Assembly (NCBI GenBank): GCA_965200505.1
Contig: OZ241343.1
Span: 2,790,001 to 2,854,000, forward strand
Length of the DNA: 64,000 nt
Source of the DNA: VXNE01 sp965200505
GTDB lineage: Bacteria; Pseudomonadota; Gammaproteobacteria; Pseudomonadales; Azotimanducaceae
Direction of reading: 5' to 3'
The notes under the pieces were generated by a model that searched no databases, was not told where the DNA came from, and worked only from the letters and a program-made list of their open reading frames with translations. Shown here piece by piece: positions 40,151 through 48,597 of the stretch. How positions within the stretch are numbered: the first letter of the stretch is position 1; each line of letters starts with the position of its first letter. Both the position numbers and the translations under genes were made by a program.

Positions 40151-41473
40151 TCACCCGCCATAACGCCACTGCGGCAGCGCGAGGGCCAACTGCGGGAAGG
40201 CCATCACCAACGCCAACGCCACGATCATCACCAGCACGAAGGGCACGATGGAGCGGTAGATGTCGCCGATGGTCACCTCCGGCGGCGCCAACGCCCGCAT
40301 CAGGAACAGGTTGTAGCCGAACGGTGGCGTCATGTACGCGATTTGGCAGGTGATGGTGTAGAGCACGCCGTACCACACGAGATCGAAGCCGAGCGCCCCC
40401 ACGAGGGGCACATAGAGGGGCGCCACGATCACCAGCATCGCCGTGTCGTCCAAGAAAGCGCCCATCAGCAGGAAGGAGAGCTGCATCAGGATCAGCACCT
40501 GCCACGGGCCAAGCCCCAATTGCTCCAGGAACAGATCCTCCAACACGCGCACCGCCCCCAAGCCATCGAACACCGCGCCGAAACAGAGCGCCGCCAAGAT
40601 GATCCACATGAACATGCAGCTCACGCCCAACGTCTTGCGCAGCGTCTCTTCCACCACAGCGCGGGTGAGGCGCCCCTTGACGAGGGCGGCCAAGGTGGCG
40701 GCCAGGGCACCCACCGCGGAACTTTCCACCAAGCTCGTGTAGCCAAGCAGGAACAGCCCGGTCATGCAGAAGAAGATGGCGAACGGCAGCAACCCCGCCC
40801 GCAGCAGCTTGAGCTTGTCCACCCACGGCATTTGTTGCTCCGCCTTCGGCAGCGGTGGCCCCAGATGCGGCTGCCAATGGCTGCGGATGGCGATGTAGAT
40901 GATGAAGAGCGCCGCCATCAAGAGGCCGGGCACGGCCCCGGCGAGCCATAGCTGCCCCACAGGTTGGCGGGCGATCATCCCGTACAACACCAGCACCACG
41001 CTTGGCGGCACCAAGATGCCGAGGGAACTGCCAGCTTGGATGACGCCCGTCACCATGATCTTGTCGTAGTTGCGGCGCAGCAGTTCCGGCAACGCGATGG
41101 TGGCGCCGATGGCCATGCCGGCCACGCTGAGGCCGTTCATGGCAGACACCAACACCATCAGGCCGATGGTGCCGATGGCGAGGCCGCCGCGCACCGGGCC
41201 GAACCAAACGTGAAACATCCGATACAGATCGTCCGCGATGCCGGATTCGGAGAGCACGAAGCCCATGTAGATGAACATCGGCAGGGTGAGCAGCGGATAC
41301 CACTTCATCAGCTTCATGGCCGCGGCGAAGGCCATCTCGCCACCGCCGTCGCCCCACAGCAGGAGCGCCGCGATGGCCGCGACGGAGCCGATGGCCGCGA
41401 ACACCCGCTGCCCGGTGATGAGCATCAGCATCATCGACGCGAACATGAGGAGGGCGATGAGTTCGTAGCCCAT
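40151..41473 (-). CDS. dctM: TRAP transporter large permease (DctM family)
   Basis: A 440-residue, 12-helix membrane protein. Family segments are visible: LLTLPMFIYMGFVLSESGIA, NGLSVAGMAIGATIALPEL, GSSLGILVPPSVVLVLYG and AYMTPPFGYNLFLMRAL. It forms the sodium-driven transport domain with DctQ. It lies between dctQ (3-base gap) and dctP (59-base gap). Confidence 0.93.
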   Translation of the reverse strand: MGYELIALLMFASMMLMLITGQRVFAAIGSVAAIAALLLWGDGGGEMAFAAAMKLMKWYPLLTLPMFIYMGFVLSESGIADDLYRMFHVWFGPVRGGLAIGTIGLMVLVSAMNGLSVAGMAIGATIALPELLRRNYDKIMVTGVIQAGSSLGILVPPSVVLVLYGMIARQPVGQLWLAGAVPGLLMAALFIIYIAIRSHWQPHLGPPLPKAEQQMPWVDKLKLLRAGLLPFAIFFCMTGLFLLGYTSLVESSAVGALAATLAALVKGRLTRAVVEETLRKTLGVSCMFMWIILAALCFGAVFDGLGAVRVLEDLFLEQLGLGPWQVLILMQLSFLLMGAFLDDTAMLVIVAPLYVPLVGALGFDLVWYGVLYTITCQIAYMTPPFGYNLFLMRALAPPEVTIGDIYRSIVPFVLVMIVALALVMAFPQLALALPQWRYGG

Positions 41474-41476
41474 CGG

Positions 41477-42025
41477 TCAGAGCGCCTGTCCCTTGGCCTT
41501 GGCGATGTCTTTGAACAGGGTGGCGAACGCTTGCAGCAGCATCAGCAGGATGGCGACGCAAGCGAGAATCTTGATGGGCGCCATGTAGGGCCGCCAAGCC
41601 GAGTGGCTGCGTTCGCCGTACTCCAGGGCATATTCGGCGCTGGACAGGCCGCCGTACAGCAAGAGCACCAAGTACGCGAGCAGGAACAGGATGGTGAAGC
41701 TATCCACCCAGGCGCGAGTGCGGGGCGACCATGTGCCATACACCAAGTCCATCCGCACATGGCTGTCGAGTTGCATAGAGTAGGCGCCGCCGAGCAGGTA
41801 GTAGGCCACCATCACGAACTGCGCCATCTCCAGCGTCCACAGCGACGGCGTGAAGAACGCCTTGGAGAGCGATGACCAGAGCAGAATCCCCGCCATCACG
41901 ACGATGAGCCACATCGCCCCGCGCCCGACGCGGCGGTTCACTGCTTCCACGCGGCGAACGTAGGTCTTGATGGCTTCGGGCATGGGCGTACGCGGCGCTC
42001 CGGACGGCGCGGGCTTGAAGGACAT
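41477..42025 (-). CDS. dctQ: TRAP transporter small permease (DctQ family)
   Basis: A 182-residue membrane protein with four predicted helices. The family phrase LDSHVRMDLVYGTW follows the second helix. It scaffolds the DctM subunit. It is the first gene of the TRAP set and diverges from the acyl-CoA synthetase gene across a 68-base gap. Confidence 0.9.
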   Translation of the reverse strand: MSFKPAPSGAPRTPMPEAIKTYVRRVEAVNRRVGRGAMWLIVVMAGILLWSSLSKAFFTPSLWTLEMAQFVMVAYYLLGGAYSMQLDSHVRMDLVYGTWSPRTRAWVDSFTILFLLAYLVLLLYGGLSSAEYALEYGERSHSAWRPYMAPIKILACVAILLMLLQAFATLFKDIAKAKGQAL

Positions 42026-42093
42026 GAAGGCAGGATTATCGCCTTGGCCACGCCTCGTCGGTTAACCTTTTCGGCACGATAGGGAGGAAGTGC

Positions 42094-44229
42094 ATGTCGA
42101 AGCAGCAAGACGCGGCCGCCATCGTGGCCCAAGCCATGAGCGCCGGGCGGGAAGCCCTGAACGCCGACGAGGCGCACCGCGTCTGCGCCGCCTACGACAT
42201 TCCGATGCCGCCCCAGGGCGTGGCGCAGTCCGCCGCCGAGGCGAAGGGCATCGCCACGGACCTGGGCTATCCGGTGGTGGCGAAGATCGACTCGCCAGAC
42301 ATCCTGCACAAAACGGACGCCGATGGCGTCATTCTCGGCATCGCCGACGCCGCGGCCTTGGAAGCCGCCTACTCGCGGTTGATCGCCGGCGCCAAGGCCG
42401 CCGGCGCCACGGTGAATGGCGTGCTGCTGCAACGCCAAGTCGAGCAAAGCCCAGGGATGCAAGAAACGATCATCGGCGCCGTGACGGACCCGGTGTTCGG
42501 CAAGCTGGTGGCGTTCGGCTTGGGCGGCGTGTTGGTGGAGGCGTTGCGGGACGTCACCTTCCGCTTGGCGCCAGCCGCCGAAGCCGAGGCCAGCGCGATG
42601 CTGGGCGACATTGCCGGCGCCACGCTGCTGGACGGCGTTCGGGGCGCACCCGGCGTTGACCGGCCCGCCCTCGCGCACCTCATCGCCCGCGTCAGCCAGC
42701 TGGTGGCGGATGTGCCGGAAATCCACGAGCTGGACTTGAACCCGGTGTTCGCGGACGCCCAAGGCGCCACCGCGGTGGACGCCCGCATCCTGCTGAAGGC
42801 GCCCGCCGCGCCGCCGCATCGCCCATCGCAAGCCGAAATCCTCGCCGCCATGCGGCGCATCATGCAGCCAGATTCCGTGGCGGTGATCGGCGCGTCCGCG
42901 GAAGACGGCAAGATCGGCAACTCGGTGATGAAGAACCTCATTGACGGCGGCTACGAGGGGGCGACCCACCCCATCCACCCCCGCGCCGAATCCATCCTCG
43001 GCCACCCCTGCCACAAGAGCGTCGCGGACGTGCCGGGGAACATCGACATCGCCATCTTCTGCATCCCCGCCCGTTTCGTGGCCGGCGTGCTGGGCGAGTG
43101 CGGCAAGAAGGGCATCCCGGGCGCCATCCTCATTCCTTCCGGCTTCGCGGAAGTGGGCGAGCACGAGCTACAGGCCGAAGTGGTCGCCGTCGCCCGCGCC
43201 AACGGCGTGCGCCTGATGGGGCCCAACATCTACGGCTTCTACTACACGCACAAGAACCTCTGCGCCACCTTCTGCACGCCGTACACCGAACGGGGCAAGG
43301 TGGCGCTCTCTTCCCAGAGCGGCGGCGTCGGCATGGCCATCGTCGGCTTCAGCCGTTCCGCCAAGATGGGTGTGTCGGCCATCGTCGGCTTGGGCAACAA
43401 GGCGGACTTGGACGAAGACGACCTGCTCACCTTCTTCGAGCAAGACCCGAACACCCAAGTGATCGCCATGCATGTGGAGGACTTGAAGGATGGCCGCGCC
43501 TTCGCCGAGGCCGCCGCGCGTGTATCGAAGAAGAAGCCGGTGGTGGTGCTGAAGGCGGGACGCACCCGCCTCGGCGCCCGTGCCGCCAACTCGCACACCG
43601 GCGCCCTGGCGGGGGATGACCGGGTGTATGACGCGGTGCTGAAGCAAAGCGGCGTGATCCGCGCCATGACGCTGAACGACATGCTGGAGTTCGCGCGCGG
43701 CCTGCAGGTGCTGCCCACGCCGAAGGGCGAGAACGTGCTCATCCTCACCGGCGCCGGCGGTTCCGGCGTGTTGTTATCAGACGCCTGCGTGGACAACGGC
43801 CTTTCGCTGATGACCATGCCGGAGGACTTGGATGCCGCCTTCAAGTCCTTCATTCCGCCGTTTGGCGCCTCCGGCAACCCGGTCGATATCACCGGTGGCG
43901 AACCGCCTTCAACCTACCGCGCCACCATCGATTTGGCGCTGGCGGAAGACCGCATCCACGCCCTCGTGCTGGGCTACTGGCACACCATCGTCACGCCGCC
44001 GATGGTGTTCGCCGAGTTGGTGGGGGAAGCGGTGGCGGCCGCCCGCGTCCAAGGCATCGACAAACCCGTGGTGGCGTCCTTGGTGGGCGACGTGGAGATC
44101 GAGGCGGCGTGTGATTACTTGATGGAGCGCGACATCCTCGCGTATCCATACACCGCCGAGAAGCCGGTGGCCGTGCTCGGCGCCAAGTACCGCTGGGCGC
44201 GGGCGGCGGGGCTCATCGGCTCGGTGTGA
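42094..44229 (+). CDS. ADP-forming acyl-CoA synthetase (acetate-CoA ligase family)
   Basis: A 711-residue fused ligase. The ATP-grasp domain comes first (residues about 1-235, YPVVAKIDSPDILHKTDADG and ELDLNPVF). CoA-binding (about 250-350) and succinyl-CoA-ligase-like domains follow. The phosphohistidine is His501 in NSHTGALAG. The order is beta then alpha, the reverse of many archaeal Acd proteins. It interconverts an acyl-CoA and ADP with an acid and ATP. RBS GGGAGGA is 7 bases before the ATG, and TAACCT at 42063-42068 may be the -10. It diverges from the TRAP genes and may process the imported acid. Confidence 0.9.
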   Translation: MSKQQDAAAIVAQAMSAGREALNADEAHRVCAAYDIPMPPQGVAQSAAEAKGIATDLGYPVVAKIDSPDILHKTDADGVILGIADAAALEAAYSRLIAGAKAAGATVNGVLLQRQVEQSPGMQETIIGAVTDPVFGKLVAFGLGGVLVEALRDVTFRLAPAAEAEASAMLGDIAGATLLDGVRGAPGVDRPALAHLIARVSQLVADVPEIHELDLNPVFADAQGATAVDARILLKAPAAPPHRPSQAEILAAMRRIMQPDSVAVIGASAEDGKIGNSVMKNLIDGGYEGATHPIHPRAESILGHPCHKSVADVPGNIDIAIFCIPARFVAGVLGECGKKGIPGAILIPSGFAEVGEHELQAEVVAVARANGVRLMGPNIYGFYYTHKNLCATFCTPYTERGKVALSSQSGGVGMAIVGFSRSAKMGVSAIVGLGNKADLDEDDLLTFFEQDPNTQVIAMHVEDLKDGRAFAEAAARVSKKKPVVVLKAGRTRLGARAANSHTGALAGDDRVYDAVLKQSGVIRAMTLNDMLEFARGLQVLPTPKGENVLILTGAGGSGVLLSDACVDNGLSLMTMPEDLDAAFKSFIPPFGASGNPVDITGGEPPSTYRATIDLALAEDRIHALVLGYWHTIVTPPMVFAELVGEAVAAARVQGIDKPVVASLVGDVEIEAACDYLMERDILAYPYTAEKPVAVLGAKYRWARAAGLIGSV

Positions 44230-44265
44230 AATCCGTTTGAAGAGAGTGAAGAAGGGAGGCCACCC

Positions 44266-45870
44266 ATGAACGCAAGGTCGAAACGGAGCAGACGGGCGCT
44301 GCCCGCCGTGGCTTGCCTGGTGGCGGCGCTCGCTTCGGCGCCGGCCGCGGCCGAGGAGCTACAGGGCTTGGGCGCCATCAGCTTCCCCACCTCCGCGAGC
44401 GGGGCGGCGCAAGACCACTTCCTGCGCGGCGTGACCATCCTGCACAGCTTTGGCTGGAAGCAGGCACGGCAAGAGTTTCAGGCCGCGCAACGGGAAGCGC
44501 CGGATTTCGCCATGGCCCATTGGGGCGAAGCGCTTTGCTACAACCACCCGCTCATCGCCGAACGGGATCGGGACACACCCCGGGCCGTGTTGAAGCGCTT
44601 GGGGGCAACACCCGCCGAGCGTCTCGCCAAAGCGCCCACCGAACGGGAGCGTGGCTTTCTCGCCGCCGTGGAAGCGCTGTTCTTCGGCGAGGGGGACACG
44701 TTGACACGCCGGCGCGCGTACGCCGACGCGATGCGCACACTCCACAAAGCCTACCCGGAAGACGACGAGGTGGCGGCCTTCTACGCGCTGTCGCTGTTGA
44801 TGTCCGCCGGGCCGGCCGGTGAGGGGCTACGCGCCAATGTGCTGGCCGGCGCCATCGCGCTTCAGCTCATGGCCCGCAATCCGCGCCATCCAGGCGCCGC
44901 GCACTACGCTATCCACGCCTTTGACGACCCCATCCACGCTCCGCTGGCGCTGCCTGCCGCGGACGTGTTCGCGGACATTGCGGAGAAGGTATCCCACGCC
45001 CGCCACATGCCATCGCACATCTACATTCAACGTGGCATGTGGGATCAGGTGTCCGCTTCCAACCAGAGCGCGTACGAGGCGGCGGTGGATTTGTGGGAGC
45101 CCGGCGACTTCGTGGGTGACATGGTTCATTCGCTGGATTGGGGCCAGTATGGCGACCTGCAGCGGGGTGATTACGACCGGGCGCGGCAGTGGATCGAGCG
45201 CATGGCAGGCGTTTTGGACAAGGCGGACGGCCACGAATGGGCGGTGGCCGCGTTGCCCCGCGTGAAGGCGCGCCTCGCCATCGAAACCGAATCTGGCCAA
45301 ACATGGCCCGTGACGGATGAATCCGCGGCGCCCGTGCTGCTGGCCACCGGCATCGGCGCGGCGCGCAACGGTGATCCAGCGCTCGCCAACGCAGCCGCCG
45401 AACGGCTGGGCGAGCTGGCCCGCAAAGCGGCGGCGAAGGACGGCGACCGTTCCTACTACACGATGGACAGCCGCCCTTTGCAGATCATGCACCGAGAAGT
45501 AGCTGCGTTGGTGGCCATCGCCGAAGATGACGTGGAAGCGGGCCTCGCCCTATTGCGCGAGGGGGTGGAGATTGCAGAATCCATGCGCCCCCCGAACGGT
45601 GCCCCGAACCCGTTGAAGCCAGTGCATGAACTCTACGGCGAAGCGCTGCTTGAGGCGGGGCGCGCCGAGGAGGCGTTGGCCATGTTCGAGCAATCGCTGC
45701 TACGCACACCGAACCGGCCGTTGTCTTTGCGGGGCTTGGCGCGGGCGCAAGCGGCGTTAGGTGATGGGGAGGCTGCACGGGCCATCTATGCGCGGCTCGC
45801 TGACGGTTGGCGAGAGCGCGAGACGGCGTGGGGTGCCGAAGCAGAGGGGTATCTGGGCGGCGCGGATTAG
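44266..45870 (+). CDS. Secreted TPR-repeat protein of unknown function
   Basis: A 534-residue protein with a signal peptide (ALPAVACLVAALASAPAAA) and tetratricopeptide-like helices throughout, such as GWKQARQEFQAAQREAPDFA near 65-85 and ALLEAGRAEEALAMFEQSLL near 460-480. The region HARHMPSHIYIQRGMWDQ carries conserved His residues, as in a known group of periplasmic TPR proteins. A strong RBS (GGGAGG) precedes ATG 44266. The function is unknown. Confidence 0.75.
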   Translation: MNARSKRSRRALPAVACLVAALASAPAAAEELQGLGAISFPTSASGAAQDHFLRGVTILHSFGWKQARQEFQAAQREAPDFAMAHWGEALCYNHPLIAERDRDTPRAVLKRLGATPAERLAKAPTERERGFLAAVEALFFGEGDTLTRRRAYADAMRTLHKAYPEDDEVAAFYALSLLMSAGPAGEGLRANVLAGAIALQLMARNPRHPGAAHYAIHAFDDPIHAPLALPAADVFADIAEKVSHARHMPSHIYIQRGMWDQVSASNQSAYEAAVDLWEPGDFVGDMVHSLDWGQYGDLQRGDYDRARQWIERMAGVLDKADGHEWAVAALPRVKARLAIETESGQTWPVTDESAAPVLLATGIGAARNGDPALANAAAERLGELARKAAAKDGDRSYYTMDSRPLQIMHREVAALVAIAEDDVEAGLALLREGVEIAESMRPPNGAPNPLKPVHELYGEALLEAGRAEEALAMFEQSLLRTPNRPLSLRGLARAQAALGDGEAARAIYARLADGWRERETAWGAEAEGYLGGAD

Positions 45871-45913
45871 GGGCGCCCGAAGAGCCAGACTGTGGCGGGC
45901 TGGCCTGCTCGCT

Positions 45914-47095
45914 TTACGCCACGACGACGCCGGCACGGACGAGCGCGTCCATCTCGCCCTCGCCAAGCCCCAAATCCCCCGCCACAACTTCGCGGGAGTG
46001 TTCACCTAACAGCGGCGCAGCCTTGAGCGGCACATCGCTTGCTGACATCCGCGCCGGCCAACCAAGCAGCTTGATGCGCCCGTGGACGTCATGCTCAACC
46101 TCTTGGACGAAACCCCGCGCCATAAGATGTGGGTTCTCGAACAGGTCTTTGGTGTCCAACACCGCGCTCGCCGGCACGCCGCCATCGCAGAGCGCCCGCA
46201 TGGCGTCGTACTTGTCGTGCGTCTTCGTCCAAGCCGTGATTTCGGCCGCCAAGGCGCTTTGATTGGTTTGCCGGTCCTTGGCGGTGGCGTAGGCCGGCGC
46301 ATCCGCCAGTTCGGGGCGCCCGATCACGGCCGCAAGCGAGCGCCACATTCGTTCCGTCACGGCCATGATGTAAACATAGTCGTTGGCGCCGCCGCCCTTG
46401 CAGAGATAGAGCGTCATGGTCGGCAGCCCGCCATTGCCACGCCGCGGCGTGGCCCGCTCGCCGAACCGCGTGCCGGAAACCGCCGTGCGCAGGTAATACG
46501 TCATGGCCTCTTGCATCGAAAGCTCAATGAATTGACCCGTGCCGGTCTTGAGCTTCTGCGCATAGGCTGCGGCGATGGCCAGCGCCATCTGCACACCGGT
46601 GCCGGCATCCCCCGTGGTGGGGCCCGGCCGCATCGGCGGCCCATCCGCCTCGCCCGTGATCGAGAACGCCCCGGCCGCCGCTTGCGCCACCATGTCAAAG
46701 CACTTGTAGTCCGCCCACGGCCCATCCAACCCAAAGCCCTTGATGCGGGCATAGATGATGGCGGGATTGACCTTCCGCATCACGTCGTAGCCAATGTCCA
46801 GCTTCTCAATGACGCCGGGGCCATAGTTTTCCACAAACACGTCGTAGTGGGGCGCCATCGAAAGCAACAGCTCGCGCCCTTCCGAACGCCGCAGATCGAT
46901 GACGACGCTGCGCTTGTTGCTGTTCCACACCACGAAGTACTCGCGGTTGCCCGAATCGCCCCGCCCCGGATCCCCCGTAGGCGGCTCCACCTTCACCACA
47001 TCCGCCCCAAGCCAAGCCAGACACTGCGTACAGGAAGTGCCAGCCTCATACTGCGTCATGTCCAAGATGCGAAGGCCGTCAAGCGCGGCTGCCAT
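45914..47095 (-). CDS. CaiB/BaiF family CoA transferase
   Basis: A 393-residue class III CoA transferase. It opens DGLRILDMTQYEAGTSCTQ and has LGADVVKVEPP. PTTGDAGTGVQMALA carries the catalytic Asp that forms the acyl anhydride. ATG 47095 is chosen for the upstream GGGAGA and the family start; the frame opens 17 codons earlier. The acid pair is unknown; formyl-CoA:oxalate-type and succinyl-CoA-dependent enzymes share this pattern. Confidence 0.88.
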   Translation of the reverse strand: MAAALDGLRILDMTQYEAGTSCTQCLAWLGADVVKVEPPTGDPGRGDSGNREYFVVWNSNKRSVVIDLRRSEGRELLLSMAPHYDVFVENYGPGVIEKLDIGYDVMRKVNPAIIYARIKGFGLDGPWADYKCFDMVAQAAAGAFSITGEADGPPMRPGPTTGDAGTGVQMALAIAAAYAQKLKTGTGQFIELSMQEAMTYYLRTAVSGTRFGERATPRRGNGGLPTMTLYLCKGGGANDYVYIMAVTERMWRSLAAVIGRPELADAPAYATAKDRQTNQSALAAEITAWTKTHDKYDAMRALCDGGVPASAVLDTKDLFENPHLMARGFVQEVEHDVHGRIKLLGWPARMSASDVPLKAAPLLGEHSREVVAGDLGLGEGEMDALVRAGVVVA

Positions 47096-47186
47096 GGTGG
47101 TTCTCCCGTGGCGTGGTTGTGCGGCCATGATACGCGAGGCCCACACAAGGCTCGCTAGGGTTGACTGTCTGAGCCGGCCTAGCAGG

Positions 47187-47766
47187 TCACTCCGGCGTGA
47201 GGTCGTCAGTGAGTGAGCACAGGGGCTCGAGCAATCCGTAAGTGATCCCCTCCTTTTCCCGCGCCTTCGCCTCTTCGCAGGTCATCCACGCGCGTCGCGC
47301 CGGCCCAGGAGATAGTCCATTCGCCCCCAGAACAGGTCATAGATCGCAGTCGAATTGAATGGCAGCCCTGGACCGGGACTCGTGATTGCGGTCGCAGAGG
47401 AGGTGGCCGGCACCGGGACGATAGAGCTCGATGCACGCGAAAGATGCACGGTCAGCCTAGTGCCCCCTTCGACCGGGCCGCTCTGACGTCCCAGACGTCA
47501 GTCCCGGCGGCTGCGGCGAGGACCATATAGAGGAGCCATGGGCGATACACGCGAAACCCGTTCTCGAAGTGTTGGAACTCCACATCCCCAGGGTCGGCGA
47601 GCCTGAACAGCCTCTCGGCCGCGGCAAGCCCTTCCTCGATACTAGTGCCTTCGTAGGTCCGGTTGACCAAGGCAAGGTATTCCTCTCGGGTGAGTTCGGG
47701 CAGCGTGGCGCAACCCGTGAGCATAGCCAAGGCAAGACAGGCAAGCCGCGGAAAAATCGTTCGCAT
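47187..47766 (-). pseudogene. Lipoprotein gene broken by several frameshifts
   Basis: From ATG 47766 the first frame gives a 104-residue lipoprotein start (LALAMLTGCATLPELTREEY) that stops at 47452. Protein-like sequence then continues in other frames: ASFACIELYRPGAGHLLCD, next IYDLFWGRMDYLLGRRDA, then WMTCEEAKAREKEGITYGLL ending at a TGA at 47189-47187. The fragments are colinear and look like one ancestral protein of about 190 residues with three frameshifts. Sequencing error is possible. I do not recognise the family. Confidence 0.65.
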
Positions 47767-47846
47767 GAAACCCCAACTTCCCCGTCAGAGCGAGCGGTGG
47801 AGACGCAATAATACTTCGATCGAGCCGCAGTCGCTGCAGCCCGGTC

Positions 47847-47860
47847 ATCACTAAAGTGAT
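47847..47860. promoter_or_regulatory. Perfect palindrome between two decayed genes
   Basis: ATCACT-AA-AGTGAT is a 14-base perfect palindrome in a 172-base AT-richer gap (47767-47938), upstream of the lipoprotein pseudogene and downstream of the SLOG-like remnant. It has the look of an operator half-site pair, but nothing identifies its protein. Confidence 0.4.
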
Positions 47861-47938
47861 CGCTTGGTCAACTTGTTGTGTCTCCGCAAGCTGGCGGTTC
47901 TCTACGAACGTTAGACCGTTGTTTAGGTCATTTCCCGC

Positions 47939-48570
47939 TTAGCCGTCGAACAACTTGCGCCCTTCCCATGTGTTCCGCAACCCAGCCCAGCGGTCCGCGA
48001 TCCCCAGCGTCTCCGCGATGTCCCTGGCACAACCGCCGAAGCCACCGACAAGAAGACCGGCTGTTTCGCCTTGATGGCGAGCAGCGCTTCCTCGGCGACG
48101 TCGGGCATTGTGCCCTTGTAGCCCTCTAACTTGCCGCCCCGCAATGTCCGAGCGTCCGTTTGGTCGCGCATGAGCTCGCGCATGGCCGTCAGGCCGGCGC
48201 ACCACTTGCCGTCGTCCATCGCGTCGAACGGCACGGCCCGATGGCTTTCGCAGGACTTCGTGTGTCCATCCAGCCCGACAAGGACCAGCCGGGCGAAGCC
48301 TTGCAGCTCTTCGTCTAGCGCCCGAATGTTCTCTGTCTTCATGGTCGCATGGACAGGCCAAGCCAAGTAGTTGGCCACAGGCGGCACTCTCTCTTTGCGG
48401 GGCTGGTAGCGCAACACGAGGTCGAAAATCAAGCGGGTGAAGCCGCTGTCTCTCAAGTCGCCGCCGTAGGCAAGGTTCGCGCCGGAGGTCAGCAGGTGGA
48501 TGGCGAAGCCGGCCCTGGCATCCTTGCGTCGGTTCTCGCCGGCACTCACCGCCGGCTTGTTACCATGCTG
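47939..48570 (-). pseudogene. SLOG-like (nucleotide-sensing) domain remnant, 5'-truncated and frameshifted
   Basis: Minus-strand reading gives HLLTSGANLAYGGDLRDSGF, ARLVLVGLDGHTKS, GGKLEGYKGTMPDVAEEALL and IKAKQPVFL in one frame. It then continues in the next frame as VGGFGGCARDIAETLGI through to LFDG-stop at 47939. The switch sits near 48049-48056 and is explained by one missing base. The Gly-rich loops match SLOG/LSDAT-type domains found beside TIR or SIR2 effectors in prokaryotic immunity. The N-terminus is lost where the divergent phyH gene begins. Non-functional as read. Confidence 0.65.
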
Positions 48571-48597
48571 CCCTTCCTCCGCCGGCGCGCCGCCTGC

